NCBI RefSeq assembly: GCF_002086485.1
Contig: NZ_MVHF01000064.1
Span: forward strand, 1 to 37,999
DNA: 37,999 nucleotides
From: Mycobacterium aquaticum
GTDB taxonomy: Bacteria > Actinomycetota > Actinomycetes > Mycobacteriales > Mycobacteriaceae
Reading direction: 5' to 3'
Part shown: in pieces, positions 24,273 through 33,063 of the stretch
Layout of the letters: every line of letters begins with the position of its first letter
Position numbering within the stretch: position 1 is the first letter of the stretch
Position numbers and translations under genes: made by a program
Notes under the pieces: model-generated
The model's database searches: none
Seen by the model: the letters and a program-made list of their open reading frames with translations, nothing else
Told to the model about the DNA's origin: nothing

Positions 24273-24302
24273 TTGAAACGTGTTACAGAATGTGAATGTT
24301 AT
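24273..24302 (+). promoter_or_regulatory. candidate promoter of the exported repeat-type protein gene
   Basis: TTGAAA at 24273-24278 and TGTTAT at 24297-24302 are separated by 18 nt, giving a predicted start near 24309. The leader then has AGGAG ahead of the TTG start. Inverted half-sites TGTGA and TCACA flank this region (24291 and 24311) but are too far apart for a CRP site. Confidence 0.4.
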
Positions 24303-24371
24303 TCAGCGACTTCACAGATACCTTCACGCGGTCAGTGATGGCTGACACCCATTGACCCGAAGGAGACCGAG

Positions 24372-25517
24372 TTGCCCCTCGCCCTGAGACCCTATGTGAC
24401 CGCAGGCGTCGCACTCGTCGGCGCGAGCGTCATCGCCGCAACCCCTGTCGCCGCACCCCCGCCCGCAATCCAAACCCACGCAGTACAACTCAGCGCGGCC
24501 ATCGACAACCCCGTCGAAGTTTTCACCCCGCTGTTCACCGGCGTCGGTGCCGTGATCGAGAACGTCGTCCAGGGCGAGCTCCAGAACCCGTTGCCCATCA
24601 TCAATGGGCTCGTCGGAAAGCTGACAGCAGATGCACAAACCTTGGGCACCATGGCCAACACGCTCGGAGAGTCCTACTCCGGGCTCATCGCGGCCCTTCC
24701 CCAGGCACTCGCGGCCGCCGGCCACAAGGTGGCGGCCGGAGACTTCACGGGAGCGGTTCAAGCGTTCCTACCCATTGCCTTTTCTCCGTTCTTACAAACG
24801 TTCTTTCAGTACACGAACCTGGAAGCCTTTGTGGAGAAGCAGTTCGACCTTGCCGGACAACTGACGAAGGAGGCCATGGGTGCGGCATGGGCGCTCGGGC
24901 CGGGCAACTTGCTCGGGGTGTACAGCGTCATCACGGCTGCGACCGGCACAGTGGACGCGGTCATCAAGGCGGTCCCGACGGGAGACCCCGCTCTGGTCGT
25001 CAACGCGATCCAGCACGGTGTAGCCAATGTCGCGGTCGCAAGCCTCGGGTTGGTCAACACCGTGGCAGGCACGTTCGACGCCGAACGCTGGCGGATTCGT
25101 GACATCCTCAACCCGCCGCCACCTGACCCCGAAGAGCTCACCGCGGCGACCCCGAAGGTGACGACACCTTCCGTACGCGTCGCCGAGGCTCCCGCCATCG
25201 AAGCTCCCGCCCCGGCATCGACCACCGAAACTGCCACCGACGCAACGGCTGCGGTCGAAACACGCACGGATGCGGCAACAGAGCCGGCCACACCCGTCGC
25301 CCGCGACACGGCAGTTTCCACGCCGAACAAGACGGCCAGCACAGCCAACAAGACTGCCACCAAACGACTCTCAGATGTCGGTGAGCGAGTATCCGGCAGC
25401 ATCAACAAGATTGGCGAAGGGCTCAAGAAGGCCTTCGCCAAACCGGCCAAGGCCGACAAAACCACCAGAGCCGACAAGAGCGACGCCGGTGCCGGCAGTT
25501 CGGGGGACGCCGAATAG
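24372..25517 (+). CDS. mycobacterial exported protein of the LRPYxTAGVALVGASVIA type
   Basis: This 381-residue protein opens with the LALRPYVTAGVALVGASVIA signal region typical of a large paralogous family in non-tuberculous mycobacteria, often annotated PE-PGRS-like although it lacks a true PE domain. The body is Ala/Gly/Val-rich with helix-breaking turns (residues 40-245). The tail (about 255-381) is Ala/Thr/Pro/Glu-rich low complexity, ending in a Lys-rich segment with KKAFAKPAKADK. It should be exported, but its function is unknown. Translation starts at a TTG with AGGAG 6 nt upstream. A strong terminator follows 10 nt after the stop. Confidence 0.8.
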   Translation: MPLALRPYVTAGVALVGASVIAATPVAAPPPAIQTHAVQLSAAIDNPVEVFTPLFTGVGAVIENVVQGELQNPLPIINGLVGKLTADAQTLGTMANTLGESYSGLIAALPQALAAAGHKVAAGDFTGAVQAFLPIAFSPFLQTFFQYTNLEAFVEKQFDLAGQLTKEAMGAAWALGPGNLLGVYSVITAATGTVDAVIKAVPTGDPALVVNAIQHGVANVAVASLGLVNTVAGTFDAERWRIRDILNPPPPDPEELTAATPKVTTPSVRVAEAPAIEAPAPASTTETATDATAAVETRTDAATEPATPVARDTAVSTPNKTASTANKTATKRLSDVGERVSGSINKIGEGLKKAFAKPAKADKTTRADKSDAGAGSSGDAE

Positions 25518-25527
25518 CACCGACGCG

Positions 25528-25564
25528 ATCGGTCCCCTCCCAGCCAGGGAGGGGACCGATTTTT
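25528..25564 (+). terminator. intrinsic terminator, 14-bp stem
   Basis: ATCGGTCCCCTCCC (25528-25541) pairs perfectly with GGGAGGGGACCGAT (25547-25560) around loop AGCCA, followed by TTTT. It is the clearest factor-independent terminator in the window and closes the 24372 gene. Confidence 0.9.
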
Positions 25565-25604
25565 GGTGCAGGAGGGCCAACCTCGGGTCGCCGACAATGG
25601 GAAG

Positions 25605-26192
25605 ATGCACCGGATCAGCGTCATCGCCGCGGCGGCCGTATCCGCCGGAATGCTCGCAGCGCCGCAGGCGATTGCGTCACCCGATGCCGGCACCCTGGCC
25701 GCACTCAAGCCGGTGGACGCGGGCACCTATGGCACCTACAGCACGTACGGCGCAGGCGGCTGGCAGTTCACCACTGCTGACGGCATCCACTGCCGCATCA
25801 TGACCATCACGCGCTGGCAGAGCCCGCCGACGGCCTACTGCTGGGGCGCGCTACCGGGCGTCACGGGGACCACCAACTATGCCTTCGCCAAAGGGCCATG
25901 GTTCGGCCCGACCGACGATGCGAGATCAGGGCTAGGCACCGAAAAGCTCGACGACCTCGAAACCTACCGAAGCTACGAGCACCGCAGCGGCCCCGACGTC
26001 GACCGGGTCGACCCGGCGTCGTACCACCTGCTGCCGACGGGCTCGAAACTTGTGGTGCCAGAAGATAGTTCGGCCGTCACCTGCGGCGTACCGAGCGACC
26101 ACAACGTGGTGTGCACCGTGACAGGCACAGGCCAGGACGGGCCGTGGCAATACGGCTTCGTGTTGAGCCCGCAGGGCAGTCGGTCGTTCTAG
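25605..26192 (+). CDS. small exported protein with two predicted disulfides
   Basis: This 195-residue protein has a typical signal peptide (ISVIAAAAVSAGMLAAPQAIA). The mature part contains four cysteines in two pairs (GIHCRIM with AYCWGAL; VTCGVPSDHNVVCTV), which suggests a compact, disulfide-stabilised secreted domain. I recognise the general mycobacterial secreted type but no function. I chose ATG 25605; GACAAT ends 6 nt upstream, so a leaderless start is possible. The gene follows the terminator at 25528 and converges on the glucanase gene with 24 nt between stops. Confidence 0.75.
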   Translation: MHRISVIAAAAVSAGMLAAPQAIASPDAGTLAALKPVDAGTYGTYSTYGAGGWQFTTADGIHCRIMTITRWQSPPTAYCWGALPGVTGTTNYAFAKGPWFGPTDDARSGLGTEKLDDLETYRSYEHRSGPDVDRVDPASYHLLPTGSKLVVPEDSSAVTCGVPSDHNVVCTVTGTGQDGPWQYGFVLSPQGSRSF

Positions 26193-26216
26193 AGCGGCTA
26201 CCCCGCGGGCGAACGA

Positions 26217-27101
26217 TCAGCCTTGGAAGACGCGGATCCAGTCGATCAGCATCTCGGCCGGGTAGCTGCCGCCGCTGGGATCGCGACCGCCCGAGCCACC
26301 GACGGCGATGTTGAACACCGGCACCAGGGTGTACCCCGGATCGTTGAACGGCCAGTCGTCCAACGAGTTCGCCGGAACCTGGAAGAACGGCTCCATGCCT
26401 GGCGCGTAGTCCTTCCAGAAGTACATGCCCTGCGGTGTCCACGACATCCGCCAGGTGTGCCACCCGCCGTCGATCGGGTGCGGATCGGTGGCGAACGATT
26501 CGCCGTCCAGCCGGGCGTGCACCGTCGTGCCCGAGGGCCAGTCGCGGTTGCCGTACCACTCGACCAGGTCGACCTCGCCGCCGCGGACGGGATCGTCGTT
26601 GAGGAGCCAGAACGCGGGCCAGGCACCGTCGGTCAGGCAGTTGAGCTTGACGCGGGCCTCCCACGTGGTGCCGATGCCGCCGTGCCAGTTCCCGACGACC
26701 TTGGCGCCGGCGTACTTCTCCTGGATCGTGGTGCCCGGACCGCGCGTCGCACGGATGACGAGATTGCCCTTGCCGTCCTGGAACACGTGGTCCGTATCGG
26801 TCACGTACCGCCCCATGTTGAACGGCTTGTCCCATTCGACCGGGTTCTTGATGGTCTCGCGCTCGGGCACCAGGTGCCACCACGCCGGATCCGGCGGAGA
26901 CCCGGCAGGTCCGTTGAATTCATCTTGGAACAGGTAGGTGGGAGTTCCAGCAGCAGCAGCCGGCGCCGGAGCACCGGGCGCGGCGGGTCCGGGCGGGTTT
27001 CCCCCCACGGGGTCTGCGTTGGCGACCCCTGCAGGCAGCGCCGCGGCTGCCACCCCCAGACCCATCATGAACATCACACTGCGACGATCCATATCAGGCA
27101 C
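26217..27101 (-). CDS. GH16 family beta-glucanase, Rv0315 homologue, Tat-exported
   Basis: This 294-residue secreted protein has a twin-arginine signal peptide (MDRRSVMFMMG, then an Ala-rich core), a Pro/Ala linker, and a GH16 catalytic domain. The catalytic motif ExDxxE is intact in GGEVDLVEWYG (Glu nucleophile and Glu acid/base). Other marks are IGTTWEARVKLNC, WPAFWLLNDDP and the C-terminal EMLIDWIRVFQG. It matches the mycobacterial family of Rv0315, described as endo-1,3-beta-glucanase; the natural substrate in mycobacteria is unclear. I chose GTG 27101: TATTGT (27113-27108) lies 6 nt upstream, indicating a leaderless start. GTG 27107 or ATG 27092 are alternatives. Divergent from the peptide transporter operon. 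Confidence 0.9.
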   Translation of the reverse strand: MPDMDRRSVMFMMGLGVAAAALPAGVANADPVGGNPPGPAAPGAPAPAAAAGTPTYLFQDEFNGPAGSPPDPAWWHLVPERETIKNPVEWDKPFNMGRYVTDTDHVFQDGKGNLVIRATRGPGTTIQEKYAGAKVVGNWHGGIGTTWEARVKLNCLTDGAWPAFWLLNDDPVRGGEVDLVEWYGNRDWPSGTTVHARLDGESFATDPHPIDGGWHTWRMSWTPQGMYFWKDYAPGMEPFFQVPANSLDDWPFNDPGYTLVPVFNIAVGGSGGRDPSGGSYPAEMLIDWIRVFQG

Positions 27102-27433
27102 AGGCACACAATAGATGGGCTAAAGACGCTCTTGCGTACTTAGGTGCAGTAGACACCTGCGCGTCCCGCAGTGTCGTCGTGGTCACCGGCGGAAACCTGC
27201 AGCTCCCGGCCGCATCGGGCCATCTGAATCCGAACAAATCCAAATTGGGGTCGCAAAAGGGTCGCCGCGCACGCCGAATACGCCCTGATCTTCTGCTCAC
27301 AGCGCCGTTACACAGGAGAAACTTCGGCCGGCCAAGTTGCGGGCCGTGAATTTTCCCGAAAGATGCTCACCGACGGACCCAAATAGCGTACAGCTGTATC
27401 GGAATCGTCCGGGTCATATTCGAGGGGAACTAG
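27102..27433. other. 332 bp divergent intergenic region, glucanase / peptide transporter
   Basis: Apart from the TATTGT -10 of the glucanase (27108-27113) and the GAGGGG ribosome site ahead of 27434, I see only weak hairpins (AGGTG/CACCT at 27142-27158; CTGCG/CGCAG at 27157-27171). TAGCGT at 27384-27389 could be a -10 for the transporter operon, but its -35 is not recognisable. No gene is supported here. Confidence 0.5.
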
Positions 27434-29080
27434 ATGATCACACCGCGCCGAGCTCTGACCGTCGCCAGCATCACCGCACTCGCCGTATTCGGGGTCGCCG
27501 CGTGCGGCGGCGGAGGCGGTGGCGGCTCGAGCGCCAAGCAGGGCGGCGAGATCAACGTGAGCATGACCTCGTTCCCCGACTACGTGGACCCTCAGCTCTC
27601 GTACACGCTCGAGGGCTGGGAGGTGCTCTACAACACCTACACACCGCTGCTCACCTATAAGCACGCCAAGGGCGAGGCGGGTACCGATATCGTGCCCGGT
27701 CTGGCCAAGGCGACGCCCGATGTGTCGGCCGACGGCAAGACATACAAGCTGACGTTGCGGCCGAACATGAAGTACTCCGACGGAACGCCCATCAAGGCCT
27801 CCGATTTCACCTATGCCATCAAGCGGTTGTTCAAGACCGACTCAGGCGGCTCGGTGTTCTACGGCGTGATCGCCGGCGCCAACGACTACGCCGAGGGCAA
27901 GGCCGACACCATCAGCGGCATCAAAGCCGACGACGCGAGCGGCGACATCACCATCACCCTCAACGAGCCCAACGGCACCTTCGATCACATCCTCGCGCTG
28001 CCGTTCGCCGCGCCGATCCCGCAGAACACTCCCCTGGACAAGGACGCGACCAACAATCCGCCACCCAGCAGCGGACCGTTCACCATCACCAAGGTCGACG
28101 CGCCGCACACGCTGATAATGGAACGCAATCCGCAGTTCAAGACCGTCAAGGACGCCGGTGCCGACGAGGTGGCCGACGCGCACGTCGACAAGATCATCGT
28201 CACCCAGAACAAGAGCAACAGCGCCCAGGTCACCGGCGTGCAGCAGAACAAGATCGACTTCATGGTGGACCCGCCGGACGCCGACCGGCTGCCGGAAGTC
28301 AAGGCCCGGTACGGAAACCGGTTCCGGCTGGAGGATTCCAACAACACCTACTACTTCTGGATGAACACTCAGCAGGCTCCGTTCAACGATCTGCGGGTGC
28401 GTCAGGCCGTGAACTATGCGATCGATCCAGAAGCGCTCAACCGCATCTTCGGCGGCCGCCTGCGCCCCACACAGCAGATCCTGCCGCCGGGGATGCCGGG
28501 CTACCAGGAGTACAAGCTCTATCCCGGTCCGGATGTGAACAAGGCCAAACAACTGATCGCCGAAGCGAATCCGGTAGACCGCAACATCACCGTGTGGACC
28601 GACGACGAGCCCGACCGCAAACGGATCGGTGAGTATTACCATGACGTGCTGACCCAGCTGGGTTTCAACGCCACACTCAAAGTGATTGCCGGCGACGTGT
28701 ATTGGACGACGATCGGCAACCAGACCACCCCGGACGTGGACACCGGGTTCGCCGACTGGTTCCAGGACTTCCCGCACCCGGACGACTTCTTCCGTCCGCT
28801 GATCAACGGCAAGAGCATCCTGCCCACCAACGGCAACAACTTCTCCCGGGTGAACATCCCCGAATTGGACGCCAAGATGAACCAGCTGCTCACCCAGCGG
28901 CTTTCCGATGACGTGAAGAAGGGATACGCCGAGCTGGACAAGTCCTACATGGAGCAGGCGATCTGGGCGCCGTACGGCAACGAACAGTTCACCACGTTCG
29001 TCTCCGACCGCATGGACTTCGACAACAGCTATCACCATCTACTGTTCAACCAGGACTACACGTCGTTCGCCCTGAAGTGA
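27434..29080 (+). CDS. family 5 solute-binding lipoprotein, peptide type
   Basis: This 548-residue lipoprotein has lipobox VAAC at Cys24 followed by a Gly-rich tether. SBP_bac_5 marks include YVDPQLSYTLEGWEVLYNTY, DGKTYKLTLRPNMKYSDGTPIKASDFTYAIKRL, the WMNTQQAPFNDLRVRQAVNYAID hinge and GDVYWTTIGNQ. The NTQQ and VRQAVNYAID forms are typical of DppA/OppA peptide binders. First gene of a five-gene Dpp-type operon; its TGA overlaps the next start. Confidence 0.94.
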   Translation: MITPRRALTVASITALAVFGVAACGGGGGGGSSAKQGGEINVSMTSFPDYVDPQLSYTLEGWEVLYNTYTPLLTYKHAKGEAGTDIVPGLAKATPDVSADGKTYKLTLRPNMKYSDGTPIKASDFTYAIKRLFKTDSGGSVFYGVIAGANDYAEGKADTISGIKADDASGDITITLNEPNGTFDHILALPFAAPIPQNTPLDKDATNNPPPSSGPFTITKVDAPHTLIMERNPQFKTVKDAGADEVADAHVDKIIVTQNKSNSAQVTGVQQNKIDFMVDPPDADRLPEVKARYGNRFRLEDSNNTYYFWMNTQQAPFNDLRVRQAVNYAIDPEALNRIFGGRLRPTQQILPPGMPGYQEYKLYPGPDVNKAKQLIAEANPVDRNITVWTDDEPDRKRIGEYYHDVLTQLGFNATLKVIAGDVYWTTIGNQTTPDVDTGFADWFQDFPHPDDFFRPLINGKSILPTNGNNFSRVNIPELDAKMNQLLTQRLSDDVKKGYAELDKSYMEQAIWAPYGNEQFTTFVSDRMDFDNSYHHLLFNQDYTSFALK

Positions 29081-30057
29081 TGGCAACCGCCGTCGAAGGT
29101 CGCAGCCCTTGGCTTCTGGCCTGGAACCGGCTGCGCCGCAACAAGGTCGCGTTGCTGTGCGGTGGCCTCTTCGTGGTGATCGTGCTGTGTTGCCTGGCCG
29201 CACCGCTGTGGGCCGATCATGTGGCCCACACGACGCCGAACGAGAATCACATCACCGACAAGGTGTTGATCGGCGGCGAAGAAACCTATGTGGTGTCACC
29301 GGACGGCACGCCGCTGGGGCCCGGGCTGCACGGCCGCTACCTGCTGGGCGCTGATCAGAACGGTCGCGACGTGATGGTGCGGCTCCTCTACGGCGGACGC
29401 ACCTCGATCTACATCGGACTGGCCGCCGCGCTGACCACCACCGTGCTGGCGGTGGTCATCGGCCTGCTCGCCGGCTACTACCGGGGATGGATCGACGCGC
29501 TGCTCTCGCGGGCCATGGATGTGGTGTGGGCCTTTCCGGTGTTGCTGCTCGGTATCGCGCTGGGCACCGCGCTCGCGCTGGGTGGCGTGAAGCTCGGCCC
29601 GATACAAGTGGCCGGCGACTCGCTGTGGATACCGATCCTCATCATCGGCTGCGTGTATGTGCCCTACATGGCCCGACCGATCCGCGGTGAAGTGCTCGCA
29701 TTGCGACAAAAGGAGTTCGTCGAGGCTGCGGTGGCCATGGGCAAGGGGCCGCTGCGCATCATGGCTTCCGAGCTGCTGCCGAACATCATTTCGACCATCA
29801 TCGTGTTCTTCACCCTCAACATCGCCAACAACATGCTGCTGGAATCGGCGCTGTCGTTTCTGGGTGCCGGAGTGCGGCCCCCGAACGCATCGTGGGGCAC
29901 GATGATCGCCGACGGGTACCAAACCATCTACACCGCACCGCATTTGACCATCGTGCCCGGGTTGATGATCGTGATCACGGTGCTGTCGCTCAACGTGTTC
30001 GGCGACGGGTTGCGTGACGCACTCGACCCGAAGGCCCGGATCCGGTTGGAGCACTGA
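29080..30057 (+). CDS. peptide ABC permease, DppC/OppC type
   Basis: This 325-residue permease opens with WNRLRRNKVALLCGG, has the HGRYLLGADQNGRDVMVRLLYGGRTSIYIG block, the EAA-type coupling loop (EFVEAAVAMGKGPLRIMASELLPNI) and the subfamily mark SALSFLGAGVRPPNASWGTMI. The extracytoplasmic loop between the first two helices is longer than in most DppC proteins. I chose ATG 29080, which overlaps the binding-protein stop as TGATG; GTG 29077 would add one residue. Its stop overlaps the next gene's ATG. Confidence 0.94.
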   Translation: MATAVEGRSPWLLAWNRLRRNKVALLCGGLFVVIVLCCLAAPLWADHVAHTTPNENHITDKVLIGGEETYVVSPDGTPLGPGLHGRYLLGADQNGRDVMVRLLYGGRTSIYIGLAAALTTTVLAVVIGLLAGYYRGWIDALLSRAMDVVWAFPVLLLGIALGTALALGGVKLGPIQVAGDSLWIPILIIGCVYVPYMARPIRGEVLALRQKEFVEAAVAMGKGPLRIMASELLPNIISTIIVFFTLNIANNMLLESALSFLGAGVRPPNASWGTMIADGYQTIYTAPHLTIVPGLMIVITVLSLNVFGDGLRDALDPKARIRLEH

Positions 30058-31019
30058 TGCTCAGATTCGTCGTCCGGCGTCTTGTCGGCATGGTGGCCGT
30101 GCTGTTTGCGATCTCGGTGCTGGTATTCGTCATCTTCAACGTGATCCCGAACTCGAACCCGGCTGCGCGCATCGCGGGCAAGAACGCCAATCCCGCGCTC
30201 ATCGCCCGGGTCAGCCATGATCTCGGGCTGGACCAGCCGCTGCCGGTGCAGTACCTGACCATGATGAAACAGATCTTCACCGGCCAGCTCACCTCCTATG
30301 CGAGCAATCGCAATGTGGCCGAGCAGATCTGGGAGGGCCTGCCCGCGACGCTGTCGCTGTGCATCGGTGCCGCGGTGTTGTGGATGGCGCTGGCGATCTG
30401 GTTCGGGTATCTCAGCGCGGTGCACGCCGGCAAGTTCACCGATCGGGCGCTGACAGTCCTGTCGCTGGCCGGTATTTCGATGCCGGTGTTCTGGTTGGCC
30501 GCGATCCTGCTGTACTACCTGAGCTACAAGCTGGAGCTGTTTCCCTCCAGTAGTTACGTGCCGCTGGCCGAGGATCCCCTGCAGTGGGCGTATCACCTGA
30601 TACTGCCGTGGATCACGCTTGCCGTGCTCTATGTCGGGTTCTACAGCCGAGTGTTACGCACCAACATGCTCGACGTGGCCCACGAGGATTACGTGCGGAC
30701 CGCACGCGCCAAGGGCATCAGCGAACGGCAGGTGCGCATCCGCCACATTCTTCGCAATTCGTTGATCCCGATCGTGACGTTGTTCGGCCTCGACTTCGGC
30801 GCGGTCGTCGGCGGCGGGGCCATCCTCACCGAAACCGTCTACAACATCAACGGTGTCGGTCTGTACGCGGGCGAGGCGATCCGGACACTGGACCTCCCGC
30901 CGCTCATCGGAGTGACGATGTACGGAGCGTTCTTCATCGTGCTGTTCAACACGATCGTCGACCTGGCGTATGCCTACCTCGATCCCCGAATTCGGCTCGG
31001 AGAGGCGGCGCCCGTATGA
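30057..31019 (+). CDS. peptide ABC permease, DppB/OppB type
   Basis: This 320-residue permease starts LRFVVRRLVGMVAVLF and has the LGLDQPLPVQYLTMMKQIFTGQLTSY block, the coupling loop (YVRTARAKGISERQVRIRHILRNSLIPI) and the LDFGAVVGGGAILTETVYNINGVG hallmark. The gene order dppC-dppB is reversed relative to the classical dppBC. The end overlaps the first ATPase gene as ATGA. Confidence 0.94.
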   Translation: MLRFVVRRLVGMVAVLFAISVLVFVIFNVIPNSNPAARIAGKNANPALIARVSHDLGLDQPLPVQYLTMMKQIFTGQLTSYASNRNVAEQIWEGLPATLSLCIGAAVLWMALAIWFGYLSAVHAGKFTDRALTVLSLAGISMPVFWLAAILLYYLSYKLELFPSSSYVPLAEDPLQWAYHLILPWITLAVLYVGFYSRVLRTNMLDVAHEDYVRTARAKGISERQVRIRHILRNSLIPIVTLFGLDFGAVVGGGAILTETVYNINGVGLYAGEAIRTLDLPPLIGVTMYGAFFIVLFNTIVDLAYAYLDPRIRLGEAAPV

Positions 31020-32008
31020 GCCAGAGCGAACTTCTTCAGGTCACCGACCTCCGCGTCAAGTTCACCACCGAGGACGGACTTCTCGAGGCCGTCGACGGAG
31101 TCTCCTTCACCCTGGCCCGCGGTGAAATCCTGGCTGTTGTGGGGGAATCCGGATCGGGGAAGAGCGTGACGGCACAGACCTTGATCGGCCTGACCCGCGG
31201 CCCCAACACCTCCATTGCAGGATCGGTCGACTTCGACGGCCGAGAGATCACCGGGCTTGCCGACGACGCGCTGCGCACGGTGCGCGGCGAGCACATCGCA
31301 ATGGTGTTCCAGGACCCCATGACCTCGCTGAACCCGGTCTACCGGATCGGCGATCAGATCGTCGAGATGATCCGCGCTCACCGCGACGTCTCGAAGGCTC
31401 AGGCCCGCGAGCAGGCCGTGGAACTGCTACGTGCCGTGGGCATTCCACACCCCGAGCGTCGGGTGCGGGACTATCCTCACGAGTTCTCCGGAGGTATGCG
31501 GCAACGCGTCATGATCGCCATGGCGCTGGCCTTGGAACCGGAGTTGCTCATCGCCGACGAGCCGACGACCGCGCTGGATGTCACGGTCCAGGCCCAGATC
31601 CTGCGCCTGATAGAGCAACTCAACACCGACCGCGGCCTGGCGGTCGTCCTGATCACCCACGACCTGGGCGTGGTGGCCGAAGTCGCCGACCGCGTTGCGG
31701 TGATGTACGCCGGGCAGATCGTGGAGAACGGCACGCTCGACGAGATCTTCTATGATCCGCAACATCCCTACACCTGGGGGCTTTTGGGATCGATGACGCG
31801 CCTGGATCAGCCCCGCGCCGCACGCCTGACACAGATCTCCGGGCAACCGCCGTCCCTGCTCGACCCACCACGAGGATGCCGGTTCGCGCCACGCTGCCCG
31901 CACGTGTTCGACAAGTGCGTCGAACCTCCCCCGCTCGAAGCCCACAACGGAGGTACCCACCTGGATCGCTGCTGGCTGCCGCTGACCGAGAAGAGGGCCC
32001 TGCGGTGA
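31016..32008 (+). CDS. peptide ABC ATPase, DppD/OppD type
   Basis: This 330-residue ATPase has Walker A GESGSGKS at 43-50, a FSGGM signature preceded by YPHE, Walker B LLIADEP, and the H-loop in LITHDLGVV. The C-terminal oligopeptide domain has the Cys motif GCRFAPRCPHVFDKC, which in related transporters can hold an Fe-S cluster. It pairs with the following ATPase gene; GTGA overlap indicates coupling. Confidence 0.94.
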   Translation: MSQSELLQVTDLRVKFTTEDGLLEAVDGVSFTLARGEILAVVGESGSGKSVTAQTLIGLTRGPNTSIAGSVDFDGREITGLADDALRTVRGEHIAMVFQDPMTSLNPVYRIGDQIVEMIRAHRDVSKAQAREQAVELLRAVGIPHPERRVRDYPHEFSGGMRQRVMIAMALALEPELLIADEPTTALDVTVQAQILRLIEQLNTDRGLAVVLITHDLGVVAEVADRVAVMYAGQIVENGTLDEIFYDPQHPYTWGLLGSMTRLDQPRAARLTQISGQPPSLLDPPRGCRFAPRCPHVFDKCVEPPPLEAHNGGTHLDRCWLPLTEKRALR

Positions 32009-33009
32009 CGGCCCTGTTGGAAGTGACCGATCTGGTCAAGCACTTTCCGATCAAATCCGGCGTGGTGATCGACCGCGAGGTCGCGCAGGTGCGGGCCGTC
32101 GATGGAGTGAGCCTGGCCCTCGAGGCGGGTGAAACGCTCGGTCTGGTCGGTGAATCCGGAAGTGGCAAGTCGACATTGTGTCGAGCCATCCTGCAGCTCA
32201 TCAAACCCACGTCGGGATCCGTTCGCTTCGCCGGGGAGGAACTGGTCGGGCGCTCGCCGCGTGAACTGCGTCGGATGCGCCGCGAGATCCAGATGATCTT
32301 CCAGGACCCGTACGCATCGCTGAACCCGCGCAAGCGCGTAGGCCAGATCATCGGTGACCCGCTGGAGTTGCACGGCCTGGCCAGCGGCGCCGACCTCAAG
32401 CGGAGGGTGCAGGGACTGCTCGACCGGGTCGGACTGCGCGCCGAGCACTACAACCGCTTTCCGCACGAGTTCTCCGGCGGACAGCGGCAACGCATCGGCA
32501 TCGCCAGAGCCGTTGCCCTGCAACCCAAACTGGTCATCGCCGACGAGCCCGTGTCGGCGCTGGACGTCTCGGTGCAGGCACAGATCATCAACCTGCTCAA
32601 GGAATTGCAGGAGGACTTCGGGTTGTCCTACCTGTTCGTGGCTCATGATCTGGGGGTGATCCGGCAGGTGTCGGACCGGGTCGCGGTGATGTATCTCGGC
32701 AAGGTGGTCGAAAACGCCGACGCCGACGCCCTGTACGGCAGGCCGCTGCACCCCTACTCGAACGCGCTGTTGTCCGCAGTTCCCATCCCGGATCCGAAAC
32801 GCAATACCGAACGCGAGCGGCTGGTACTCGAAGGTGATGTGCCGAGCCCGATCAACCCGCCGCCGGGCTGCAGCTTCCACACGCGCTGCCCGTGGTGCAC
32901 CGAGGTGTGCAAGACCGAGACACCTGCGCTTGAGGAACTCCAGCCGGCGCACGCCGCGGCATGTTTCCATCCGAGAAACCTGCCCGACTCGGCGCCGAAT
33001 TCGACGTAG
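32005..33009 (+). CDS. peptide ABC ATPase, DppF/OppF type
   Basis: This 334-residue partner ATPase has Walker A GESGSGKS at 49-56, the DPYASLNPRKRVGQII motif, the FSGGQRQRIGIARAVA signature and the SALDVSVQAQIINLL segment. The C-terminal domain has the matching Cys pattern (GCSFHTRCPWCTEVC). It starts at GTG 32005 by 4-nt overlap. Its stop (TAG at 33007-33009) lies inside the hairpin at 32992-33056, so the terminator begins within the coding sequence. Confidence 0.94.
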   Translation: MTALLEVTDLVKHFPIKSGVVIDREVAQVRAVDGVSLALEAGETLGLVGESGSGKSTLCRAILQLIKPTSGSVRFAGEELVGRSPRELRRMRREIQMIFQDPYASLNPRKRVGQIIGDPLELHGLASGADLKRRVQGLLDRVGLRAEHYNRFPHEFSGGQRQRIGIARAVALQPKLVIADEPVSALDVSVQAQIINLLKELQEDFGLSYLFVAHDLGVIRQVSDRVAVMYLGKVVENADADALYGRPLHPYSNALLSAVPIPDPKRNTERERLVLEGDVPSPINPPPGCSFHTRCPWCTEVCKTETPALEELQPAHAAACFHPRNLPDSAPNST

Positions 33010-33056
33010 ACGTCGTAGATCGCGATTGCGAGCGACGTTTTCGTCGAATTCGGCGC
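32992..33056. terminator. 65-nt bidirectional hairpin between convergent genes
   Basis: Arms GCGCCGAATTCGACG (32992-33006) and its exact complement (33042-33056) form a 15-bp stem. After a 3x3 internal loop, six more pairs follow (ACGTCG/CGACGT), then a tip stem TCGC-GATT-GCGA. The left arm overlaps the last codons and stop of the ATPase gene; the right arm ends 8 nt before the amidohydrolase stop. It can form on both RNA strands, so it is best explained as a shared terminator, or as a mobile or repetitive palindrome that landed in a gene end. Confidence 0.75.
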
Positions 33057-33063
33057 GGGGACC

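Noticed and set aside
24291..24315. TGTGA and TCACA pair before the exported protein gene as a second CRP site
   Set aside because: The half-sites are 15 nt apart instead of 6, so the geometry does not fit CRP.
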